Positions 16,042 through 25,346 of a stretch of 27,427 bases of DNA are shown here, one piece after another. The stretch is from JAJTFW01 sp964534995 (lineage in GTDB: Bacteria > Bacteroidota > Bacteroidia > AKYH767-A > OLB10), in assembly GCA_964534995.1 (NCBI GenBank), contig CAZHSC010000048.1:1-27427 (forward strand), read 5' to 3'. The position numbers and the translations under genes are program-made. The notes below the pieces were generated by a model that made no database searches, was not told the origin of the DNA, and saw only the letters and a list, made by a program, of their open reading frames with translations. Within the stretch, counting starts at the first letter, position 1. Each line of letters starts with the position of its first letter.

Positions 16042-16992
16042 TTAGAAATATCGGGGTGTTACAACTTTATTTTTATTGAATGAGAAATCATATCCCAATG
16101 TAAATTCGTGAGTTCCTGAATTGTATTGATTCAGATCGGTGAGGGTATAATCATATGAATACCCAAGACGCATTTGTTTATTCAACTGGATCTGAAGCAC
16201 AGCGGCCCAGGAGTCGGAGGTACGATAGGAAGCCCCCAGCCATAGCACTTCATTCAGCAGCACATGCGTACCCAGGTCGGCAACGATAGGGGCACCGCTT
16301 ACTGCTTTTACCATACAGGTGGGCTTCAGTTTTACCGATTCGCTGAGGGAGAACACATAACCACCCATCAGGTAATAATGCCAGTATGGGATATTGATCT
16401 TGTTTTCAGCTTTACCACTTACAGCATCCACCTTGTTTTGCAGCATACGGGGTATTGAAATCCCTACATAGTAATTCCTGCTCGACAGGAAGGTACCAAA
16501 GCCCATATTGGGTACTGTTAATTTGGGTGTACCCATAAATGACTGGTCGCCCTGGTCCTGGGTTTTTAATTCCAGCAACTGTTCCTGGTGGTGAATTAAT
16601 CCTCCCGAAACAGCCATTGAAAAGAAACCCTTTTGTGTAGGAATCCGGTAGGCATAGGTTCCAAATGCCGAGAAATCCTGTGTTACCCCGATTTCCTCAT
16701 GAAGGATGGATAAGCCAAGCCCTATTTTTTCATTTCTCAAAGGGGTATGGGCGCTGAATGTTTGTGTTTTGGGTGCACCTTCAATACCTACCCATTGGTT
16801 TCTGTAAAGTGCAGTCATTGCCATGTGATCCCTGGATCCTGCATAGGCAGGATTGATAAACATTTCGTTGAACATGTACTGGGTAAACTGTGGTTCGAAC
16901 TGCGCATTTACCTGTGAACATGACAGCAATACAAATGATATCAGAAAAGTCACTTTTCTTACATTTGCTTTCGGACTATGCATGGTAGCCAT
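16042..16992 (-). CDS. SprF-like PorP/SprF-family protein paired with the giant adhesin
   Basis: This is the second PorP/SprF-family protein in the window (316 aa). After a signal peptide ending VNAQ it shows the family signature FEPQFTQYMFNEMFINPAYAGS, LYRNQWVGIEGAPKTQ and KIGLGLSILHEEIG, and ends in beta strands with MRLGYSYDYTL and HEFTLGYDFSF. In Flavobacterium, SprF is encoded next to sprB and is needed for SprB export, and proteins with type B sorting domains generally depend on such a partner. The same arrangement here, 45 bp downstream of a SprB-like gene, suggests the same role. The start could also be the ATG at 16983. LLSC inside the signal peptide resembles a lipobox, but cleavage after VNA fits the family better. 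Confidence 0.9.
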   Translation of the reverse strand: MATMHSPKANVRKVTFLISFVLLSCSQVNAQFEPQFTQYMFNEMFINPAYAGSRDHMAMTALYRNQWVGIEGAPKTQTFSAHTPLRNEKIGLGLSILHEEIGVTQDFSAFGTYAYRIPTQKGFFSMAVSGGLIHHQEQLLELKTQDQGDQSFMGTPKLTVPNMGFGTFLSSRNYYVGISIPRMLQNKVDAVSGKAENKINIPYWHYYLMGGYVFSLSESVKLKPTCMVKAVSGAPIVADLGTHVLLNEVLWLGASYRTSDSWAAVLQIQLNKQMRLGYSYDYTLTDLNQYNSGTHEFTLGYDFSFNKNKVVTPRYF

Positions 16993-17037
16993 TATGATTG
17001 ATTTATTTGTTTTAAATTAGAGTAATTACTTCCCGGC

Positions 17038-20000
17038 CTATCTTCTGATTACCACGAAGCTGTTCAGCGGTTTTTGATCAATATTTAAATCTAGTATATA
17101 ATAGTAGGTGCCATTGGGTAATTCTTCCCCAAACATTACACCGTTTACATTGGATCTTCCATCCCATTCATTGGAGTAATCTTTCTTTTTATATACGAGG
17201 TTACCCCATCTGTTGTATATGAACAATACGTTGCCGGGATAACCCTCTATTCCATCAATCACAAAGGTGTCGTTAGTGCCATCATTGTTCGGCGAAAAAC
17301 CATTGGGGATATCCAGCGTGTCGCAGATCACACTGACGGTTACAGTAGCCGTAGCGGTACATCCATATTGATCCTTGATGGTAACCGTGTAATTTGTAGT
17401 CTGGAGCGGACTGGCTACCGGGTTTGCTATTGAAGGATTATCGAGGCCGGTGGTTGGATTCCACGAATATTCAATACCACCACCTGCCTGGAGAGGAGTG
17501 CTCTCGCCTTTGCAAATAATCACATTGTTATTAATGCTCACATTGTTTAATACACGAACAGTTACCTCAACAGGATTTGATGAATAAGTTCCACAAACCG
17601 TGGTGGCCGTCATAGTGTATGTACCGGCAACGGGTGTAACGAAGGAGTTACTTGTTGCGCCCTGTAATAATGCACCATTGTAAAACCACTGGTAAGTAGC
17701 TCCTGGAACCGAATCTGCACGAATGATAACTGTTTGCCCCATGCAGATGGCCGGGTCGCCAATAGCACCGATATTTAATACTGAGTTGTCGGCTACCGTA
17801 AAGCTCTGTACCGATTCACATCCATTCGCATCGCTTACAGTAATTGAATAATTACCCGGAACCAGGTTGTTTAAAGCTGCGCTGTTGTTACCATTGCTCC
17901 ACAGGTAAGAATAAGGTGATGTGCCACCAGCGGCTGTGATGTTGATACTTCCCAATTGTCCGCTTATACAATCGGCCGGTAAGCTGGTTCCCGCTATGTT
18001 AAGCGTGCTTGCGGGCTCGGTGATTTGTGTTGTATAGGTTTTACTGCAGCCGTTTGCATCTGTAACCGTAACCGTATAAGTGCCTGCAGGAATGGAGCTC
18101 AGATTATCAGTAGTAGCTCCGGTATTCCACTGGTAGGTGTAGGGCTGGGTGCCGCCTCTCACCACGGTGATTATCGCGCCATTTTGCATGCCGGTACAAC
18201 TTACCGGTGTTGTCAGGGCGCTTACATCAGGAAATGCGGCAGGTTGTGTTACCTGGAAACTCATTTGCGCATTACAACCGTTTTGATCGGTTACTGTTAC
18301 GGTATATATGCCGGCCAGTAACTGTGAAGGATCTTCTGATGTTCCTCCCGTGTTCCACAAGTATGAGTAGGATCCGGTTCCGCCGTTTACTGTTAAGTCT
18401 ATCCAGCCTGTAGGCTGATTGAAGCATCCCAGGTGACCAATTCCTGCACTAAGAGAGAGACTTGAGTCCGGCTCAGTGATAGTGACTGATTCCGCATAAG
18501 AGCAGCCATTGGCATCCGTTACCGTTACATTATAAATACCCGCCGGCATTGCTACCGGATTTTGAACACCTGACCCTGTATTCCATAAGTAAGTATAGGG
18601 GCTGGTTCCGCCATTTACGGTGATGGATACCGATCCAGTGCTGTCGCTTGTGCACAATACCTGATTTACGGATGCAGTAGCCTGTAACGCCGCTGCAGGT
18701 TGTGATACATTTATGATTTCAGTATAAGTGCAATTATTAGCATCGGTAATAACGACTGTATAGGTTCCCGCTGTTATGGTAGTCAGGTCTTCGTTAGCTG
18801 ATCCATTACTCCATGCAAAGGTATAGGGTGAAGTTCCTCCGGTCACGGTGATATCAACTGCTCCGGTACTATCACCATAACAAAGTGATGATGTAGTGCT
18901 GTAGCTGTTACTTAAAGCAGCGGCAGGTTGAGTAATGTTGTAAAGAGCGCTAAGCGTGCAACCGTTCATATCCGTAATTAATACGCTATATGTTCCGGCG
19001 TTTATGTTATTTAAGTTCGCTCCTGAATTTCCATTACTCCACGAGTAAAAGTATGGAGAGGTACCACCACTGGCATACACCTGAATCTGGGCATCCTGAC
19101 CTCCAAAACAATTTACCATGGAGGTGGTATCGCTTACCGATAAAGCCGCTACAGGTTCATTTATGGAGAATGTTTGTATGGAGATGCAATTGTTGGCATC
19201 CGTTACGGTAACCGTGTAAGTACCGGCACTCAGGTTATTCAAGTCTTCATTGGTATTGCCGTTATTCCATAAATAAGAGTATAATGGGGTGCCGCCGCTA
19301 ACTGAAAGATCAATTGCACCGGTTGCATTGCCATAGCAAGACACCGCAGTTGTTTGATTTGTTAACGTGAGCGCAGCGGCCGGCTGGCTGATGGTAATCG
19401 AGTCAGTAAAGGTACATTGATTTGCATCTGTAACCTGATATACATAGGTGCCTGCCGTAAGATTGCTGATTTGTTCCTGGATACTACCATTACTCCAACT
19501 AAAAGTATAAGGAGCTGTACCTCCGCTGGTTTGTAAATCAACTGATCCGGTTCCATTTCCATTGCAATCAATATTTACAATAACAGGATTGGTGCTTACA
19601 GGAGCTTGCGGCTCTGATATTGAAACTACTTCAGTAAGGATACAGCCGTGCGCATCGGTTACTGTCAATTGGTATGATCCGGCAGGCAAAGACTGAATAT
19701 TCTGACTGGAAGACTGATTACTCCAGCTGTAGGTATAAGGAGAAGTACCTCCGTTGATGGTGGCTTGCAGGCTTCCGCTGGAATCCTGATAACACAGGGC
19801 GTTACTTGCAATAATCGTAGAAGACAGTGGAGCAGAAGGCTGAGCAATCTGTATGGTGTTTACCAGCGTACAGTTGTTGGCATCAGTGATGGTTACTGTG
19901 TAATTTCCTGCTGTTAATTGTTGAATATCTTCATTGCTACTTCCATTGGACCATTGAAATGTATAAGGCATGGTACCACCATTTGGGTTAAAATCAATTA

Positions 20001-23000
20001 AGCCAGTAGCATCTCCATTACAGAGAACATCCACTGTAGCCTGACTGGAGGATATAGGGGCCAGCGGTTGTGAAACAGACGCTGATGCAGTGGTAGTACA
20101 TCCATTGGCGTCCGTTATTATTACCGAGTAGGCTCCTGCGTTCAATCCCGTTAAATCTTCCGAAACTTGTCCGTTGTTCCATTTATATTGAAAGGGTGGT
20201 GTTCCACCTGAAATAGTTACATCCACCATGCCACTGCTGTCACCATGGCATAATACTGCAACCGGAGTTGAATTGGCGGTAAGTGGAGCGGCGGTATAAT
20301 TGATAACGAAAGATTGTGTGATGCTGCAACCATTTGCATCGCTTACGGTAAGCTGGTAATTCCCTGTAGAAAGTCCGTTGATGGAGTTGGTGTTTTGACC
20401 ATTACTCCATTGATAAGTGTATCCTGCAGTTCCACCGCTTGCCAGTGTATTGATAGCGCCATCCTGGATGTCATGACAATTAAGATCTGTTTGTGTAGCT
20501 GAAATACTGAGCGGTGCAACAGGTTGTGAAACTGTGGTCTGGCTGCTCGTGGTACATCCGTTTTGGTCAGTGATAACTACTGAGTAAGTACCGGAAGCTA
20601 TTCCAGTCAGATCCTCATTGTTGCTTCCGTTATTCCAGTTGAAGGAATATCCGGAGGTGCCTCCCGAAACAAGAAGGTCGGCGGAACCGGTAGAGCTTCC
20701 ATAGCAATCCACAGGTGAACTTGTAATGGTTGCGCTAAGCGGAGCAGCGGGTTGGGTAATAAATAAATTATTGGTCAGTGAACAACCGTTATTATCAGAT
20801 ACTGTTACCGTATAGCTACCGGCCGGTAAATTTTGAATATCCTCACTTGTACTGCCGGTACTCCAAACAAAGGAGTATGGAGGGGTTCCTGCGCTGGGGG
20901 TTATATTAATAGACCCATTATTATCATTGTGACATAATAAATTATTTACCGTACTGGAAACATTCAATGCACCGGCAGGTTGCGTAATTGTTCTTGAAAG
21001 TTGAAATGTACAACCATTGGCATCGGTAATTATAACCGTGTAAGTATTGGCGGATAAATTGGTAATATCCTGTTGACTTGATCCATTATTCCATAGATAA
21101 GTATAGGGGGAAGTACCGCCATTAACACTTACATCAATGCTGCCTATTGAATTACCAGTACAATTGATATTCGTACTGGTTGCACTTGCCTGTAATGAAC
21201 TGGCAGGTTGCTGAATGGTTACTGAAGCATTACTGCTGCAACCATTGGCATCGGTTACAGTAACTGAATAAATTCCTGATACAAGGCCGGAAACGGCTTG
21301 CGTAGAGATTCCATTACTCCAGTTGTAGCTATAAGGGGCTGTACCACCTGAAGGCTGGGCTACTATACTACCGCTGCTGTTACCATAACAAGCCACGTTT
21401 GTTGAATTGAGGCTCATGCTTAATGCTACCGGAGGTTGGGTTATAGTGGTGCTTGCTGTTTTTGTACAACCATTGGCATCGGTAATGGTAACTGTGTAGG
21501 TTCCGGATGCTGCGCCGGCAACTTGTGCAGAAGTTGTTCCGTTATTCCATAAGTAAGTGTAAGGTGTAGTACCCCCTGTAGCATTGACAGATGCTGTTCC
21601 GCTATTGTTTCCGAAACAGTCAACCGGGCTATTGGATGCTGTAGCGCTGAGGGGAGCTGCAGGTTGTGTAAGTGTAAACGCGGAAATTGCAGTACATCCC
21701 TGTGCATCAGATACCGTTACAGTATAAGTTGCGGCGGCCAGGTTGTTTAGTGAGGAGCTGTTCATCCCGTTATTCCACTGATAACTGTAAGGCGATGTGC
21801 CACCATTCACACTGACTGATATGGAGCCATTAGAAACATTGTGACATGATAAATCAGCAGTATTTCCTGATATGGAAACTGCGGCAGCGGGTTGAGTTAT
21901 AGTTACGGAGGTGACAGTTGTACAACCGTTTGCATCGCTTGCCGTAACGGTATAGGTGCCGGCAACCAGGTTATTGATAGTTGATGCAGAAGAACCGTTA
22001 CTCCAGTTGTAGGTATATGGAGATACACCTCCGTTCGCGGAGGCATTTATAACACCCGTAGTATTTCCAAAACACCTGACATTGGTTTTAGTGGTGGAAA
22101 GTGACACCGCTGAGGCCGGCTGGTTTATATTTAATGAAAGTGTTGTTGAACAATTATTGGCGTCGCTGATTACTACAGAGTAATTACCCGCGTTCAGTTG
22201 GCTGATATTTTGAGTTGTTGACCCTTGAGACCATTGATAGGTATATGGCGCGGTGCCACCGGCAGGAATTATATTGATTCCGCCGCTGGAATTACCGAAG
22301 CAGGCAACATTCACCTGGCTTGAAGTTGCGCTGAGCGCGGCTGCCGGACTTGTTATATTTATTGAAGATACCGCTGAGGTGCAATTATTCGCATCAGTTA
22401 CTGTTACAGAGTATGTACCCGCAATAAGTCCATTCAGATGCTGATTTGAGGACCCATTGCTCCATGCATAAGTATAAGGCGAAGTTCCTCCTGAAACATT
22501 TAAGTTGATACTTCCGGTATTACCTCCAAAGCAGTTAACAGGAGATGTTGACGCAACAGCAGCTGATAAGGCAGCTGCCGGCTGAGTCAATGTCCGGCTA
22601 AGTACGCTGGTACATCCTGCCGCATCGGTGATTGTAACGGTATACGTACCCGCATTGAGGTTACTCTGGTTTTGAGTGACTGAACCATTACTCCAGGCGT
22701 AAGTATAAGGTGAAGTACCCCCTGACACCGTAAGTGAAATGCTTCCCGTATTTTGATTGTAACAATTAATATTGGTTTGAGCCCCTGCTGCTGTCAATGC
22801 GGAGAGGGGCTGACTTACCGATCGGTTAACTGTGGATGTGCATCCATTTGCATCGGTTACTGTTGCGGTATATGTTCCAGCCGGGATATTGCTGATTGAT
22901 GAAGAGGTGGCGCCTGTATTCCACAAATAAGCATAAGGTGCGGTACCTCCGCTGGCTGACAGGCTGACCGCGCCGCTGGATTGTCCGTAGCAATTTACAA

Positions 23001-24894
23001 CCTGCGAAGAAGCGTTGAGAGAAAGGGGCGATGCCGGTTGAGAAACAGTGGCTGTTGCTGAAGCTGTGCAGCCGTTGGCGTCTGTTACAGTTACTGAATA
23101 ACTGCCCGCAGAAATATTAACTAAGTTCTGCTGGGTAGATCCATTACTCCACATATAAGTATAGGGTGATATGCCATTTGTAGCAGTCGTTGAAACGGAG
23201 CCGTTAGCGCCATTGAAACAGTTGACATGGGTTGCAGCAGCAGCAAGATTTACTGTATAGGATCCGGCAAGTGTGACACTTTCGGTTTTTGAACATCCGC
23301 TGGCATCTGTAATTATTACCGAGTAATTACCAGCAGGCACATTGCTTAAATCCTGATTCGTGCTGCCATTGCTCCATGTGTAGGTATAGGGAGAAGTACC
23401 ACCACTTACACTCACATCCACGGCTCCATTGGCCACTCCATTGCACGAAGGTTGGATGCTCGTCAGTGAGGTTGTCATTCCCGGAGGTTCAGTAAGGGTG
23501 ATGGATTGACTGAGCGAACAACCGGACCCGGGATCGGTTGCTGTAACAGTATAGGTGCCTGCCGTTAATCCTGAAATACTCGCTGTTGTTGCACCGTTGC
23601 TCCATACATAATTGTAATTACCCGAATATACGGGGAAGGCACTGGCGGCACCGGTTGCCTCACCATGGCAGGTAATGTTGGTTCCTGTAGTAACATAATA
23701 TGGACTGGGAACATAAATATTAAAAGAATAGGTTTGTATACCGTTGGTTGGACATGCATTGTCCTGAACGGTTACCGTAAAAGTATGTGGGCGCAGGCTT
23801 ATATTTGCGGAAGTAGGTGTCCAGCAAAATGTCAATGTCGGCCGCGTCCCGCTTCCGATTGAATAGGTTGCATTGGAAATACCATTGTTGGTTGTTAAAG
23901 TTACGGATTGAGATGCATCAATATCTATGGAGTTCACAGTAAAGCAGATTTGCTGACCGGGGCAAGCGGTAATTGAGTAGTTGGAGGATCCATTGATGCC
24001 CGAAGCCTGCGGAAGATTGTTTGAACATACAGAGGTATATACCTGCATATCTCTGATTACTGAACCTATTAGCTGATTATTTCTATACTCATTGACCAAT
24101 ATGGCCATAACACCAATTTGGGTCTGGCTTGGCGTGAAGTTAAGATCACCCGTAGCTGCATTTACGGTAAAAGGAGTAGACGAAGCAATGGGATTATTGA
24201 CATTAGCCGGTGCAATGAATGAAACAGTGGATGTTGCCGTTGTTTTAGGCGTGATCAGGGAGTACACCAAGGAATCACCATCCGGATCAAGGACACCATG
24301 ATTGTAATTGAAATTTTGACCTGTGCATACAAATGCGATCGGGATATTTGAAAAAGTTGGAGAACTGTTACAAGGTGCGAGGATGTTATTCAGTTTGGCT
24401 TCTACATACAAAGTTGAGTTGGCTGCGCATGGATTGCTGATGGTGGTGATAGTACAATTCCGGCAACATACGCTATAGCTAAACACCCAATCGGCACGAG
24501 CTGAAGGTAATGTTACGACTGCCCGGTACACCCATTTGCGAATGCCGGTTGTACTTCCCCCATTACAGCTTGAAGCGGAGCTTGCACAAGGTACAGTAAT
24601 TTCAGCCCCATTTCCTGAACCTGAAACTTTTGTTGCTGTGACATTAATATTGTGGTTGCCAGAAGAGCTTTTGCAATTTACTGTGATAGACGATGGTTCT
24701 GCCACGCCACCACAGTCCCTGTAAAAAGTAACTTCAATTTCATATTGAAGTCCTCCCAGGCAGCGATATTTAATATCTGAACCCGCAGCGTGGGTTGCCA
24801 ATGCCTGATTGTAAGCACCTGTCAGCAAAAATACTGACAGTATCAGGATCTTAACCAAAGCGATGTGTTGATGGAATTGTAGCTTGTGTCTCAT
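17038..24894 (-). CDS. Giant SprB-like surface adhesin with 26 SprB repeats and type B T9SS sorting domain
   Basis: This 2618-residue protein is most like SprB, the mobile cell-surface adhesin of gliding Bacteroidota, although Flavobacterium SprB is much longer. I place the start at ATG 24894 because it gives a signal peptide (hydrophobic LVKILILSVFLLTGA, ending ALA); an upstream TTG at 25086 would bury it. Residues 35-400 form a Cys-rich region starting THAAGSDIKYRCLGG. It includes CCRNC and a cadherin/Ig-like stretch (DPDGDSLVYSL, ATGDLNFTPS). Residues about 402-2373 are 26 tandem SprB repeats. Next come two Ig/PKD-like segments (CMGQTVIIRADS, CKGESTPLQAGGG). The last 91 residues are the gliding-type C-terminal domain: IPNGFSPNNDGTNDTF, FIYNRWGNLVY, WDGR, LPNGTYYYILDL. 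The protein should cross the outer membrane through the T9SS. SprF-like and PorE-like genes follow on the same strand. Confidence 0.93.
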   Translation of the reverse strand: MRHKLQFHQHIALVKILILSVFLLTGAYNQALATHAAGSDIKYRCLGGLQYEIEVTFYRDCGGVAEPSSITVNCKSSSGNHNINVTATKVSGSGNGAEITVPCASSASSCNGGSTTGIRKWVYRAVVTLPSARADWVFSYSVCCRNCTITTISNPCAANSTLYVEAKLNNILAPCNSSPTFSNIPIAFVCTGQNFNYNHGVLDPDGDSLVYSLITPKTTATSTVSFIAPANVNNPIASSTPFTVNAATGDLNFTPSQTQIGVMAILVNEYRNNQLIGSVIRDMQVYTSVCSNNLPQASGINGSSNYSITACPGQQICFTVNSIDIDASQSVTLTTNNGISNATYSIGSGTRPTLTFCWTPTSANISLRPHTFTVTVQDNACPTNGIQTYSFNIYVPSPYYVTTGTNITCHGEATGAASAFPVYSGNYNYVWSNGATTASISGLTAGTYTVTATDPGSGCSLSQSITLTEPPGMTTSLTSIQPSCNGVANGAVDVSVSGGTSPYTYTWSNGSTNQDLSNVPAGNYSVIITDASGCSKTESVTLAGSYTVNLAAAATHVNCFNGANGSVSTTATNGISPYTYMWSNGSTQQNLVNISAGSYSVTVTDANGCTASATATVSQPASPLSLNASSQVVNCYGQSSGAVSLSASGGTAPYAYLWNTGATSSSISNIPAGTYTATVTDANGCTSTVNRSVSQPLSALTAAGAQTNINCYNQNTGSISLTVSGGTSPYTYAWSNGSVTQNQSNLNAGTYTVTITDAAGCTSVLSRTLTQPAAALSAAVASTSPVNCFGGNTGSINLNVSGGTSPYTYAWSNGSSNQHLNGLIAGTYSVTVTDANNCTSAVSSINITSPAAALSATSSQVNVACFGNSSGGINIIPAGGTAPYTYQWSQGSTTQNISQLNAGNYSVVISDANNCSTTLSLNINQPASAVSLSTTKTNVRCFGNTTGVINASANGGVSPYTYNWSNGSSASTINNLVAGTYTVTASDANGCTTVTSVTITQPAAAVSISGNTADLSCHNVSNGSISVSVNGGTSPYSYQWNNGMNSSSLNNLAAATYTVTVSDAQGCTAISAFTLTQPAAPLSATASNSPVDCFGNNSGTASVNATGGTTPYTYLWNNGTTSAQVAGAASGTYTVTITDANGCTKTASTTITQPPVALSMSLNSTNVACYGNSSGSIVAQPSGGTAPYSYNWSNGISTQAVSGLVSGIYSVTVTDANGCSSNASVTIQQPASSLQASATSTNINCTGNSIGSIDVSVNGGTSPYTYLWNNGSSQQDITNLSANTYTVIITDANGCTFQLSRTITQPAGALNVSSTVNNLLCHNDNNGSINITPSAGTPPYSFVWSTGSTSEDIQNLPAGSYTVTVSDNNGCSLTNNLFITQPAAPLSATITSSPVDCYGSSTGSADLLVSGGTSGYSFNWNNGSNNEDLTGIASGTYSVVITDQNGCTTSSQTTVSQPVAPLSISATQTDLNCHDIQDGAINTLASGGTAGYTYQWSNGQNTNSINGLSTGNYQLTVSDANGCSITQSFVINYTAAPLTANSTPVAVLCHGDSSGMVDVTISGGTPPFQYKWNNGQVSEDLTGLNAGAYSVIITDANGCTTTASASVSQPLAPISSSQATVDVLCNGDATGLIDFNPNGGTMPYTFQWSNGSSNEDIQQLTAGNYTVTITDANNCTLVNTIQIAQPSAPLSSTIIASNALCYQDSSGSLQATINGGTSPYTYSWSNQSSSQNIQSLPAGSYQLTVTDAHGCILTEVVSISEPQAPVSTNPVIVNIDCNGNGTGSVDLQTSGGTAPYTFSWSNGSIQEQISNLTAGTYVYQVTDANQCTFTDSITISQPAAALTLTNQTTAVSCYGNATGAIDLSVSGGTPLYSYLWNNGNTNEDLNNLSAGTYTVTVTDANNCISIQTFSINEPVAALSVSDTTSMVNCFGGQDAQIQVYASGGTSPYFYSWSNGNSGANLNNINAGTYSVLITDMNGCTLSALYNITQPAAALSNSYSTTSSLCYGDSTGAVDITVTGGTSPYTFAWSNGSANEDLTTITAGTYTVVITDANNCTYTEIINVSQPAAALQATASVNQVLCTSDSTGSVSITVNGGTSPYTYLWNTGSGVQNPVAMPAGIYNVTVTDANGCSYAESVTITEPDSSLSLSAGIGHLGCFNQPTGWIDLTVNGGTGSYSYLWNTGGTSEDPSQLLAGIYTVTVTDQNGCNAQMSFQVTQPAAFPDVSALTTPVSCTGMQNGAIITVVRGGTQPYTYQWNTGATTDNLSSIPAGTYTVTVTDANGCSKTYTTQITEPASTLNIAGTSLPADCISGQLGSINITAAGGTSPYSYLWSNGNNSAALNNLVPGNYSITVSDANGCESVQSFTVADNSVLNIGAIGDPAICMGQTVIIRADSVPGATYQWFYNGALLQGATSNSFVTPVAGTYTMTATTVCGTYSSNPVEVTVRVLNNVSINNNVIICKGESTPLQAGGGIEYSWNPTTGLDNPSIANPVASPLQTTNYTVTIKDQYGCTATATVTVSVICDTLDIPNGFSPNNDGTNDTFVIDGIEGYPGNVLFIYNRWGNLVYKKKDYSNEWDGRSNVNGVMFGEELPNGTYYYILDLNIDQKPLNSFVVIRR
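17775..23697 (-). repeat. 26 tandem SprB-type repeats of about 228 bp (76 residues)
   Basis: I count 26 consecutive units averaging 228 bp, each encoding about 76 residues. The common pattern is N-x-x-C-x-G-x-x-x-G-x-I, then SGGT-x-PYTY-x-W-x-NGS, then AGTYTVTVTDANGC, then ITQPAAxL. Every unit keeps one Cys near its start and one in the DANGC segment, so 52 cysteines in register. Units differ from each other at many codons, so this is an old, diverged array, not a recent slippage product. The first two units are the most divergent: unit 1 has GSGC in place of DANGC, and unit 2 lacks the usual ITQP linker. Confidence 0.92.
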
Positions 24895-25346
24895 TGTTGA
24901 ATATTGAATATGGCCAAACCGGCTTATTCTTTTATTCGCAATAAGTGTTGTTTTCGTTGCATTTCTGTATAGAAAGTTTGAATTTAATTGGCAAAATGTA
25001 ACCTTTATAAAATGGTGACGTTCAAACCCGGCTTTATATATAGGTCTGGGATTTTTTAACGGGGAAGTCCAAATGATAAATTTCAATGATTGAAAGGAAA
25101 ATAATTATCGTATTTACGATGATACGATTATTAGATAGGTATTTCATATAATTGGAAAAGGGGAGGGCATCCACATTCAGCAGGTACGCGGATTGTTTAA
25201 AGCAAGATGTATATGCAATTCTTCTTCTCTGAACGGAGAATCGGAATGTAAAGGGTAATAAAATTAAGATGAAAAAATGAATGTATTTACTGCCGGGTTA
25301 TAATTTATGCATTAACTATTTTTTTTCCCCTTCTTGTAAAATGCGA
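24895..25346. other. Gene-free region between crtB and the giant adhesin gene
   Basis: No credible gene is seen in these 452 bases. On the minus strand a TTG near 25022 is followed after about 22 bases by TACATTTTG (about 24999-24991), a promoter-like pair with one extra base in the -7 element. It would give the adhesin transcript a leader of roughly 90 bases. A cluster of TACGAT sites lies at 25107-25128. I found no convincing terminator behind crtB. Confidence 0.4.
25107..25128. promoter_or_regulatory. Candidate operator: three phased TACGAT half-sites
   Basis: ATCGTA (25107-25112) and TACGAT (25115-25120) form a perfect inverted repeat with a two-base centre. A second direct TACGAT follows at 25123-25128, exactly 8 bp further on. 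It lies about 215-235 bp upstream of the adhesin start codon and about 220 bp beyond the crtB stop. A regulator site is possible, but AT-rich sequence yields such patterns by chance. Confidence 0.25.

Noticed and set aside
17775..23697. Array as a possible CRISPR or satellite repeat
   Set aside because: The units are about 228 bp, diverged, without spacers, and encode one continuous protein frame with conserved motifs.
17038..24894. Many short open frames on both strands within the repeat array
   Set aside because: They recur with the 228-bp period and are out-of-frame shadows of the repeats; none has its own coherent domain.
24895..25086. Extension of the giant adhesin upstream to a TTG at 25086
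   Set aside because: The added residues look like translated intergenic sequence and would bury the signal peptide; ATG 24894 gives a proper secretory N-terminus.
25225..25240. TTCTC/GAGAA hairpin as a crtB terminator
   Set aside because: The stem has only five base pairs and no T tract follows on the minus strand.
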